Assembly (NCBI GenBank): GCA_041674705.1
Contig: JBAYVF010000033.1
Span: forward strand, 1-5,826
Direction of reading: 5' to 3'
DNA: 5,826 nt
From: Aquincolibacterium sp041674705
GTDB lineage: Bacteria; Omnitrophota; Omnitrophia; Omnitrophales; Aquincolibacteriaceae
Below, one piece after another: positions 1-5,190 of this stretch. The notes under the pieces were generated by a model, which worked only from the letters and a program-made list of their open reading frames with translations, searched no databases and was not told where the DNA came from. Position 1 is the stretch's first letter; each line of letters opens with the position of its first letter. Both the position numbers and the translations under genes were made by a program.

Positions 1-875
1 AACATAATAAGCGCGACGCCGGTAACGCCGTAGGTCTCGAAACCGTCGGCGGTAGGTCCCACCGAGTCGCCGGCATTATCGCCCGTGCAGTCGGCGATGA
101 CGCCGGGATTGCGCGGATCGTCCTCTTTGACCTTGAAGACGATCTTCATGAGGTCGGAGCCGATGTCAGCGATCTTGGTGAAGATGCCGCCCGCGATACG
201 GAGGGCGCTTGCCGCCAGCGATTCCCCAATGGCAAATCCCAAAAAGCAGTACCCGACGATGTTGCGTGGTACGAAGAGCAGGATGATCACCATCATGACG
301 AGTTCGATCGAGATCAGGAAGAGACCAACCGACATCCCGGAGCGCATGGGGATATTGACCACATCCCAAGGCTTGCCGCGCAGGGAGGCGAACGCGGTCC
401 TTGAGTTGGCATAGGTGTTAACGCGGATCCCGTAATACGCCACCAGGGAAGACCCCGCCATACCCACGATCGAGAAAAAAAGGACCAATCCCAGAGTTGC
501 GAGAGGCTCGTGCTTGAGTCCCAGGAAGTAATAACTCATCGCACATGCAATGATCGCAAACAGGATCGTAAGGAATTTCACCTGCTGCTTGAGGTAGGTC
601 TTGCAGGTTTGGAAGATCGTTTCCGAGACGTCCAGCATCGACTTATGGGCGGGAAGGGCCTTCACATTTAAAAACTGGTAAAGGGATAAACCCACTGTCC
701 CCAGGATCACCATCGCTCCGTAAAGGAGGATCTGGAATCCCGAAAGGCCGCCGAACATGGCGAAGTGTCCCTCATGGAGATCCGGGATCTTCAGATCCGC
801 TTCGCTGGCCCATGCGGCGCCGTGCCACAGAAAAAGCATGCCTAAAAAAGAAAGTCGGGTAAAAAGTTTTTTCAT
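1..875 (-). CDS. hppA: Membrane-bound ion-translocating pyrophosphatase HppA, N-terminal part (cut by window start)
   Basis: Hydrolyses pyrophosphate to phosphate and uses the energy to pump H+ and/or Na+ across the membrane. The minus strand reads from ATG at 875-873 for 291 codons without a stop and runs off the window; family members are roughly 700-800 aa with about 16 membrane helices. Residues 1-24 look like a signal peptide (MKK, hydrophobic core, A-W-A before SEADL). Membrane helices follow at about 47-69, 100-118, 126-148, 182-203 and 207-229. The diagnostic block is at 231-291: a Lys/Asp-rich PPi site (ADIGSDLMK near 236-244), EDDPRNPGVIAD at 251-262, GDNAGDSVGPTADGFETYG at 265-283. 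This wording matches, as I recall, the Bacteroides/Chlorobium/Geobacter-like branch rather than the plant or Rhodospirillum type (DNVGDNVGD). The residue that sets K+ dependence lies outside the window, so pumped ion and K+ need are undecided. Start choice is supported by GGGAG five bases upstream. Confidence 0.96.
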   Translation of the reverse strand, partial: MKKLFTRLSFLGMLFLWHGAAWASEADLKIPDLHEGHFAMFGGLSGFQILLYGAMVILGTVGLSLYQFLNVKALPAHKSMLDVSETIFQTCKTYLKQQVKFLTILFAIIACAMSYYFLGLKHEPLATLGLVLFFSIVGMAGSSLVAYYGIRVNTYANSRTAFASLRGKPWDVVNIPMRSGMSVGLFLISIELVMMVIILLFVPRNIVGYCFLGFAIGESLAASALRIAGGIFTKIADIGSDLMKIVFKVKEDDPRNPGVIADCTGDNAGDSVGPTADGFETYGVTGVALIM

Positions 876-880
876 GATGT

Positions 881-885
881 CTCCC
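881..885 (-). promoter_or_regulatory. Ribosome binding site of hppA
   Basis: On the minus strand GGGAG precedes the ATG by 5 bases (ACATC spacer). It supports the start at 875 and retention of the signal-peptide-like N-terminus. Confidence 0.7.
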
Positions 886-1100
886 GTTGAATTAGTAACT
901 CAAGTCTTGCAGCTTTTCGATGGAATGACCAGGAAATGCAGAGCCCAAGCTAATAATTGTTTTTGATGGTTGAAGTTGAATAAGGGTCTTGAGGGACCAA
1001 TATGCCGAATGGGTTTGTATGATAGCGGAACGCCGTAAAAATGCCACTCAAATCTTTGTCACAACAGGGAAGTGCAGTAGAAATTTTGGAAAGGCATCTA

Positions 1101-1128
1101 TTGATTGTCTATTCCTTTCTGCTATATT
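1101..1128 (+). promoter_or_regulatory. Predicted sigma-70-type promoter of the transporter gene
   Basis: TTGATT (1101-1106, 4 of 6 to TTGACA) is followed after 16 bases by TATATT (1123-1128, 5 of 6 to TATAAT) in AT-rich DNA. Transcription would begin near 1135, giving a leader of about 90 nt before the ATG at 1227. Consensus match only; the sigma factor of this organism is unknown. Confidence 0.5.
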
Positions 1129-1185
1129 AGCGACCTCTTATCCCAACTTTAAGTTTCTTTTCATCAATGGCAGTTGGGATTGCCC

Positions 1186-1211
1186 CATCCCGCCGCCACA
1201 AAGGCGGGATG
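1186..1211. repeat. Perfect 9-bp inverted repeat (hairpin) before the transporter
   Basis: CATCCCGCC (1186-1194) and GGCGGGATG (1203-1211) are exact reverse complements around the 8-base loop GCCACAAA. The GC-rich stem ends directly against the AAAGGA ribosome binding site. It is not followed by a T tract, so it is not a typical intrinsic terminator. It could be a translational control hairpin or a copy of a dispersed palindromic repeat; one window cannot decide between these. Confidence 0.75.
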
Positions 1212-1217
1212 AAAGGA
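1212..1217 (+). promoter_or_regulatory. Ribosome binding site that decides the transporter start
   Basis: AAAGGA lies 9 bases before the ATG at 1227. The in-frame upstream ATGs at 1167 and 1209 lack such a site, and starting at either would put part or all of the 1186-1211 hairpin inside the coding region. The start at 1227 is preferred. Confidence 0.65.
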
Positions 1218-1226
1218 ATTGGGACT

Positions 1227-2954
1227 ATGGCACTCATGATCAAACGGGTCGAAAGACCCCGCGAACTCAAATGGTATCACGCCGGCGCCATGCTCTATGG
1301 CGACTGGGGCACCTCGAAGGCTTACGTCCTCGGCATCGCTTTTGCCCTGGCCGGCCACGCCTCGTGGTTTTTCCTCGGGCTCATGTCCCTTCTTATGATC
1401 CTGATCGGGGTCTGCTACATGGTCGTTTGCCGCATCTATCCCGACGGCGGCGGCGTTTATTCCTCGGTCAAACAGCGCTCCCAAACGTTGGCCATGATAG
1501 GCGCTTTGCTCTTGATCGCCGATTACGTGGTCACGGTTTCCTTAAGCGTCCTGGATGCCTTCCATTACTTCAACGTTCCGAACCCGGAGCTCTGGGCGAT
1601 CGGTGCGATCCTTTCGATCGGCGCCATTAGCTGGGTCGGGCCAACGAAGGGCGGCACCGTCGCAACCGTGATCGCCATATTAGCATCTCTCACGGCGTTG
1701 ATCCTTTTTGCTTTCACCGTGCCGAGTCTTTCGCATGTTCAACTTACAATGCCGGTCGGCGGGTTCATGAAAAATTGGCCGGTCTTTGTCGGGATCGTGC
1801 TCGCGCTCTCGGGCGTGGAGGCCATCGCAAATTTGACCGGCGTGATGGTGGAGCCCGTCAAAAAAACTTCCCGTCGCGCTATTTTCCCGGTAATGATCGA
1901 AGTGGCGATCCTGACATTTCTTCTGGGAGTGGCGATGAATGCCGTTCCAGGCCTGCAGGGTCATACGGAAGATATGCTGCGCGCGCTGGGGAATCATTAC
2001 ATCGGGCCCTGGTACGGGGCCGTGATCTCGATCATTTTCGGGTGCCTGCTCCTGTCGGCGGGGAATACGGCGATCATGGGGCTTGTGGGTATCCAGTTCG
2101 CTTTGGCCAAAGACCACGAATTACCGCCGGTCTTCGCGAAACTCAACCGGTTTGGCATGCCGAGTCTTGCCCTGATCGTGGCAACCCTGCTTCCGATCAT
2201 CGTAATCATCGTGGAAAAAGATATCGTTCACCTGGCGGCTCTTTATGCGATCGGCGTGGTCGGGGCCATCACACTCAATCTTGCGACCAGCGCCACGAAT
2301 TTTTCGATCCGTCTCAAACTATGGGAACGCGTCCTTTTAGCGACAGGCGCGATCATCACGCTTTTTATCGAAGTGACGATCGCGATCCAGAAACAAAACG
2401 CGCTTTTCTTTGTCCTGACCATTTTAGGAGTGGGGCTCCTCTTGCGTTATGCGGCCAAGATGGTCGTGCCGGCGCCGATGCCGGAGCTGGCTTCGACCGT
2501 CAACGTACTTACTGTCGCCGAGGCCAAAGAACTCACTTCGCTCTATAAGAGTTCTGCCCTGGTGGCCCTGAAGTCGTTCAACCCCGTGCTGCTTGAAGAG
2601 GCCGCTCTCCATGTGAAGGCGATGGGTGAGAACTCCGTCTATCTGAGCTATGTGGAAGAAACGCCCCCGTCGCCCGAGCTTCCGACCGAAATGGAACCGT
2701 CGCGGGAATCCGTGGAAGTGCTCGCGCAAGCCCAGGAAAAGATGGAAACGCTCGGCATTACGGCGGTCCCGATCTGGCAGATCGGAGATAACCCAGGCCG
2801 GTTGATCGCGCGCGCGGCCCAGGATCTCGACGTCAGAACCGTCGCGATCGGCGCCACAAAACGCAGCGCGCTTATCAGTCTTTTGCGCGGCGATGTGTTG
2901 CGGACGCTGGCGCACAGCCTTCGCAAAGAGTGCCATTTATTAATTGTTGGTTAA
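1227..2954 (+). CDS. APC-superfamily transporter with C-terminal USP-like domain, KimA (K+/H+ symporter)-like
   Basis: Predicted inner-membrane secondary transporter of 575 aa, with about 12 hydrophobic helices (residues roughly 17-411) and a cytosolic tail (about 442-575) resembling a universal stress protein fold. An in-frame ATG at 1167 would add 20 residues but lacks a good ribosome site. Motifs match the B. subtilis K+ importer KimA as I recall it: D26 and Y33 with the D-x6-Y spacing of TM1, YPDGGG at 71-76, D99/T103/S107 in TM3, S195-G-V-E198 in TM6 (KimA has T-G-V-E), and LYAIGV at 339-344 with Y340. Most residues proposed to coordinate K+ are thus retained, with one Thr-to-Ser change. 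An amino acid permease remains possible, since the APC fold is shared. In the tail, the USP nucleotide motif GxxGx9G(S/T) is degraded to G542-x2-K-x9-G-D, so ATP binding is doubtful. A c-di-AMP synthase gene lies 1.4 kb downstream on the same strand. Confidence 0.85.
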   Translation: MALMIKRVERPRELKWYHAGAMLYGDWGTSKAYVLGIAFALAGHASWFFLGLMSLLMILIGVCYMVVCRIYPDGGGVYSSVKQRSQTLAMIGALLLIADYVVTVSLSVLDAFHYFNVPNPELWAIGAILSIGAISWVGPTKGGTVATVIAILASLTALILFAFTVPSLSHVQLTMPVGGFMKNWPVFVGIVLALSGVEAIANLTGVMVEPVKKTSRRAIFPVMIEVAILTFLLGVAMNAVPGLQGHTEDMLRALGNHYIGPWYGAVISIIFGCLLLSAGNTAIMGLVGIQFALAKDHELPPVFAKLNRFGMPSLALIVATLLPIIVIIVEKDIVHLAALYAIGVVGAITLNLATSATNFSIRLKLWERVLLATGAIITLFIEVTIAIQKQNALFFVLTILGVGLLLRYAAKMVVPAPMPELASTVNVLTVAEAKELTSLYKSSALVALKSFNPVLLEEAALHVKAMGENSVYLSYVEETPPSPELPTEMEPSRESVEVLAQAQEKMETLGITAVPIWQIGDNPGRLIARAAQDLDVRTVAIGATKRSALISLLRGDVLRTLAHSLRKECHLLIVG

Positions 2955-2979
2955 TGCTTTTTTGGAGTATTCTATTCCC

Positions 2980-3297
2980 ATGAAAACCTACAAGATCCTA
3001 ACGGTGCTTTTTATCCTCCTGTTGCCCTTCGCGGTCGCGCTTCACGCCGAATGGTTCGACGGCGAGGTCCAGAAGATCGACGCTAAGGCCAAGACGATCA
3101 CGCTAAGCGAGATCGATCCGATCACTGACACGGAAGAAAAAAAGGAAGTTCTGATCGACTCGGCTACGGTTTTTTCGGGCGTTACTTCTTTCAAGGATAT
3201 CCGCGAGAACGATAATGTCACGATCGAGGCCGAGTACGACGAGCCGACCGATGTTTGGAAAGCCCTTTCCGTTGAGGTCGCCGAGGCCGGCGCTTGA
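2980..3297 (+). CDS. Small exported protein, DUF5666-like beta-rich domain
   Basis: This 105-aa protein has a clear signal peptide: K-containing N-terminus, hydrophobic core at residues 6-20, and an A-L-H-A/EW cleavage site after about residue 23. The mature part of about 82 residues is acidic and reads as alternating beta strands: GEVQKID, KTITL, EVLIDSATVF, then a D-x-R-E-N-D-N-V-T-I turn at 73-82 and ALSVEV at 95-100. This pattern resembles the DUF5666 type (a small beta barrel of unknown role); the assignment is by pattern, not search. No Cys, so it is not a lipoprotein. The ATG at 2980 follows GGAG at 2964-2967 with a long 12-base spacer. A TTG at 2944 in frame would add 12 residues in front of the signal peptide and overlap the transporter gene, so it is rejected. 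The gap to the transporter is 25 bases, suggesting co-transcription. Its stop overlaps the next start. Confidence 0.8.
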   Translation: MKTYKILTVLFILLLPFAVALHAEWFDGEVQKIDAKAKTITLSEIDPITDTEEKKEVLIDSATVFSGVTSFKDIRENDNVTIEAEYDEPTDVWKALSVEVAEAGA

Positions 3298-4223
3298 AGT
3301 CTCGGGTAGTTCGCACGTCTTCCGGTTCCGCCCGCCGAAAAAAATCCTTACGATCTTCCAGGAGTATTTGCACTTTTGGGATTCTCACCACGCCCGCCAA
3401 AGATATTTTCCATTCAAATTATCATCTCGGTCTTCTTAAGGGGATCCTTCCTCGCATCAAAAGGGCAGGGGCGCGCCTCAAGATTGTCATGATGCCCGCC
3501 AAGCCATACAAGAATCTGGATGAGATCCTCTTCCGGCATGAATTGGACGGACTCTTCATCCTGACCTGGCGGTGGATCCATCCCTCGATCGCAAAACTCA
3601 TTGAAACGACCCGCCATACACGTGTACTTGTGGTGAATGACCCCGTCCCCGGCCTTCAAGTGAATAATCTCTACACCGATACGGATGCAGGCATGGCTCA
3701 GGCGGTCGCGCATCTTGTTAAAAAAAATCTTCGAAAGATCGGGATGCTGCACGGTCCGTGGGAAGTCCCGTTCCAAGTGGGAAAAAGAAAAGTCAGCGTG
3801 CCTTTTATCGATACCCAGCTCAAAGTGCGTGGTTTTCTCCGGGCGCTTAAGGCCAAGCGTATTTCGCGCGACCAGGCCTGGCTTCGTTCGGGAGCCGCCA
3901 ACAGCGAAGCGGAAGGTTTTCGTGTGATGAAGGACTGGCTTCGCGAAAAGGACCTTCCGGAAGCGATCGTGTGCGGGAACGATGACCTCGCGTTCGGCGC
4001 CTTGAGAGCGCTGAAGGCCTCTGGAAAAAAAATGGCCGTCATCGGATTCGATGACAACGAGCGCGCCCGGAATTTCACGCCGCCGCTTACGACCGTGCGT
4101 CAGCCGCTCGCTCAAATAGGGGAGGACGCCGTAAATGTCCTGACCCGGCAGATCAAACACCCCGCCGCGGGGACGGTTTCAAAACGGTATTGCCCCAAAC
4201 TCATCGTTCGAAAAACAGCCTGA
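3294..4223 (+). CDS. LacI/GalR-type ligand-binding protein without a helix-turn-helix
   Basis: This 309-aa frame carries a full periplasmic-binding-protein-like sensor domain of LacI/GalR regulators from about residue 27. It starts with TFGILTTP, followed by HLGLLKGI (44-51), DGLFIL (85-90), VLVVND (111-116), YTDTDAGMAQAV near 127-138, IGMLHG (149-154), AIVCGNDDLAFGALRAL (224-240) and VIGFDDN (249-255), then the family hallmark PPLTTVRQPLAQIG (263-276). The 50-60 residue DNA-binding HTH and hinge that normally precede it are missing: only 26 Arg/Lys/Ser-rich residues are present. The TTG at 3294 is the only start after the in-frame TGA at 3273. It overlaps the upstream stop as TTGA, suggesting translational coupling. 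Upstream DNA is occupied by the exported-protein gene, so no hidden HTH fits there. It has no signal peptide, so a cytosolic ligand sensor is more likely than an exported sugar-binding protein. The ligand cannot be told, and the exact start is uncertain. Confidence 0.85.
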   Translation: MKSRVVRTSSGSARRKKSLRSSRSICTFGILTTPAKDIFHSNYHLGLLKGILPRIKRAGARLKIVMMPAKPYKNLDEILFRHELDGLFILTWRWIHPSIAKLIETTRHTRVLVVNDPVPGLQVNNLYTDTDAGMAQAVAHLVKKNLRKIGMLHGPWEVPFQVGKRKVSVPFIDTQLKVRGFLRALKAKRISRDQAWLRSGAANSEAEGFRVMKDWLREKDLPEAIVCGNDDLAFGALRALKASGKKMAVIGFDDNERARNFTPPLTTVRQPLAQIGEDAVNVLTRQIKHPAAGTVSKRYCPKLIVRKTA

Positions 4224-4244
4224 ACAGTCCGGAGCCGGGAGCTC

Positions 4245-4288
4245 GGAGTTCGGAGACTGGAGAAGGTTTTTCTCTGAACTCCGAACTC
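4245..4288. repeat. Imperfect inverted repeat in the gap before cdaA
   Basis: GAGTTCGGAG (4246-4255) and CTCCGAACTC (4279-4288) are perfect 10-bp inverted arms. Inside them GAGAA (4260-4264) and TTCTC (4270-4274) form a second stem around GGTTT. There is no T run after the outer stem, so an intrinsic terminator is only weakly supported. The surrounding 4224-4301 is built from variants of the same short word (GGAGCCGGGAG, CGGAGTTCGGAG, CTCTGAACT), typical of a dispersed intergenic repeat. Confidence 0.65.
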
Positions 4289-4301
4289 ATGACTCTGAAC
4301 T
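4272..4301. repeat. Short direct repeat CTCTGAACT, two copies
   Basis: CTCTGAACT occurs exactly at 4272-4280 and 4293-4301, spaced by 12 bases, overlapping the right arm of the inverted repeat. It is probably part of the same degenerate repeat unit. Confidence 0.55.
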
Positions 4302-4334
4302 AATTTGCCGTAAATACTCCTAAGACCTTGTGAA

Positions 4335-4339
4335 AGGAG
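4335..4339 (+). promoter_or_regulatory. Ribosome binding site of cdaA
   Basis: AGGAG within AAAGGAGA lies 4 bases before the ATG at 4344. It is a strong match that fixes the start, though the spacing is slightly tight. Confidence 0.75.
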
Positions 4340-4343
4340 AAAC

Positions 4344-5132
4344 ATGTTCATTACCCTCGCGGCTATTGTGATCGGGCTCGGATATTTTTTCTATCCGTTC
4401 AAACTTGCCTGGGTCCGGTTATTGCTTAAATACATCGCCGGGCTCTTTTGCTTCTGGGCGGCGTTTTTTTTCGCCGTGCCTTCGGTCGAGATCCGGTTCG
4501 TGTCCCTTGCCGGGGTCGCGATCCTCGTCATTGCGGGCGGGTTGCTTTGCACGGATATTCTGGTTTCAGCGGGACTGTGGCTGACCGAACGATTGGGCAA
4601 TATCTTCCATAAAACACCGCAGCTTCCGCATTATCTGCTTGAGATCTGGTCAGCTATGGAACGGATGGCATCGCGCAAGGTCGGCGCTCTTATCATCCTC
4701 CAGCGCAAACAGCCGCTGCGTCCCTTGATGAAAGGCGGGATGCCGTTTGATGCGGAGATCAAATCCGAGATCCTTGTGCCGCTTTTTTTAACCTCATCGC
4801 CTGTGCATGACGGCGCGCTGGTTGTGAATAAAGGCCGCGTGCAAACCGTGAAGGGGATCCTGCCCCTTGCGTCGCTTTCCGATCTTTCACCGAGCTTCGG
4901 TACACGGCACCGCGCGGCGATCGGCATCACGGAAAAAACCGACGCGATCGCGCTCGTGGTCTCGGAAGAACGCGGACAGATCAGCGTCGCGTGCCGCGGC
5001 TGTCTCGTTCACATTGCCGACCGTTCAGAATTTTTGAAGACTCTGCAGTGGGTGTTGAAGGGTCGGAACATCATGCGCCTCAAGAACGCCAGCTTTATTG
5101 TTACCACCAAAGTGCTGGATGACCTGACCTGA
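4344..5132 (+). CDS. cdaA: Membrane-anchored diadenylate cyclase (c-di-AMP synthase, CdaA type)
   Basis: Condenses two ATP molecules to cyclic di-AMP, a second messenger controlling K+ and osmolyte balance. The 262-aa protein has an N-terminal membrane part with three hydrophobic stretches (about 1-18, 25-45, 52-80) and a cytosolic DAC domain (about 100-225). The catalytic motifs are intact: D156-G157-A158 in PVHDGALVV and R188-H189-R190 in GTRHRAAIGI, plus GALIIL (114-119) and SEERGQIS (207-214). The length and layout match B. subtilis CdaA (about 273 aa, three TMs), but the membrane part reads unlike the usual one. The residues after the DAC core (226-262) form a short tail of unknown role. 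The usual partners cdaR and glmM are not adjacent: a repeat-rich gap lies upstream and glpK follows 58 bases downstream. The DisA form is excluded, since no DNA-binding HhH region is present. Confidence 0.94.
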   Translation: MFITLAAIVIGLGYFFYPFKLAWVRLLLKYIAGLFCFWAAFFFAVPSVEIRFVSLAGVAILVIAGGLLCTDILVSAGLWLTERLGNIFHKTPQLPHYLLEIWSAMERMASRKVGALIILQRKQPLRPLMKGGMPFDAEIKSEILVPLFLTSSPVHDGALVVNKGRVQTVKGILPLASLSDLSPSFGTRHRAAIGITEKTDAIALVVSEERGQISVACRGCLVHIADRSEFLKTLQWVLKGRNIMRLKNASFIVTTKVLDDLT

Positions 5133-5142
5133 CGAATTTCAA

Positions 5143-5158
5143 ATCTCAAATTTGAGAT
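5143..5158. repeat. Perfect 16-bp palindrome between cdaA and glpK
   Basis: ATCTCAAA and TTTGAGAT (axis between 5150 and 5151) are exact reverse complements with no spacer. It lies 11-26 bases after the cdaA stop and 32 bases before the glpK ATG, in a position suited to an operator for a dimeric repressor. The zero loop and lack of a T tract argue against a terminator. It could also be a copy of a simple AAATCTCAAATTTGAG-like intergenic repeat. Confidence 0.6.
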
Positions 5159-5168
5159 CACGGACGCT

Positions 5169-5186
5169 GTTGACCTAAAGGTAAAC
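5169..5186 (+). promoter_or_regulatory. glpK ribosome binding site inside a weak inverted repeat
   Basis: AAAGG (5177-5181) lies 9 bases before the glpK ATG and sets its start. It sits within GTTGACC-TAAA-GGTAAAC (5169-5186), a 7-bp inverted repeat with one mismatch, which could partly hide the site. With a 4-base loop and one mismatch the stem is weak; regulation is speculative. Confidence 0.45.
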
Positions 5187-5190
5187 ATAG

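Larger units (their letters stand above)
876..1226. other. Divergent intergenic region between hppA and the transporter
   Basis: This stretch of about 350 bases has no convincing gene. It is clearly more AT-rich than the flanking coding DNA, especially 890-1170. It should carry the promoter of hppA (leftward) and that of the transporter (rightward). A good rightward promoter is visible at 1101-1128. For hppA I see only weak leftward candidates, for example TATCAT at about 1014-1019 on the complement with no good -35. The right end holds inverted repeats, listed separately. An open frame that crosses it from 989 is an out-of-frame extension into the transporter gene and has no family resemblance. 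Confidence 0.7.
1141..1226 (+). promoter_or_regulatory. Structured 5' leader with competing inverted repeats
   Basis: TCCCAAC at 1141-1147 is complementary to GTTGGGA at 1173-1179 (25-base loop). Its first six bases are also complementary to TTGGGA at 1219-1224, which lies between the ribosome binding site and the ATG of the transporter. ATCCC at 1187-1191 can likewise pair with GGGAT at 1176-1180 or with the downstream arm of the 1186-1211 hairpin. The leader can therefore form mutually exclusive folds, some covering the translation start. It does not resemble a known riboswitch that I recognise; in particular I see no ydaO/c-di-AMP riboswitch core. Regulation is inferred from base pairing alone. 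Confidence 0.4.

Noticed and set aside
1135..1226. ydaO-type c-di-AMP riboswitch in the transporter leader
   Set aside because: The leader is short and I do not see the conserved core of that riboswitch class.
989..1630. Plus-strand open frame of 213 codons starting in the intergenic region
   Set aside because: Its second half is the transporter gene in another frame, rich in Arg/His/Pro with no family likeness; its first half has no ribosome site.
2424..2936. Minus-strand open frame of 170 codons
   Set aside because: Antisense shadow of the transporter's C-terminal domain, with Arg/His-rich composition.
3414..4160. Minus-strand open frame of 248 codons
   Set aside because: It is antisense to the well-supported LacI-type gene and shows no recognisable domain.
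4245..4288. Rho-independent terminator after the LacI-type gene
   Set aside because: A stem is present but no T tract follows the outer arm; kept as a repeat only.
5170..5175. TTGACC as a -35 box for glpK
   Set aside because: A -10 at normal spacing would fall inside the glpK coding region, so it cannot drive this start.
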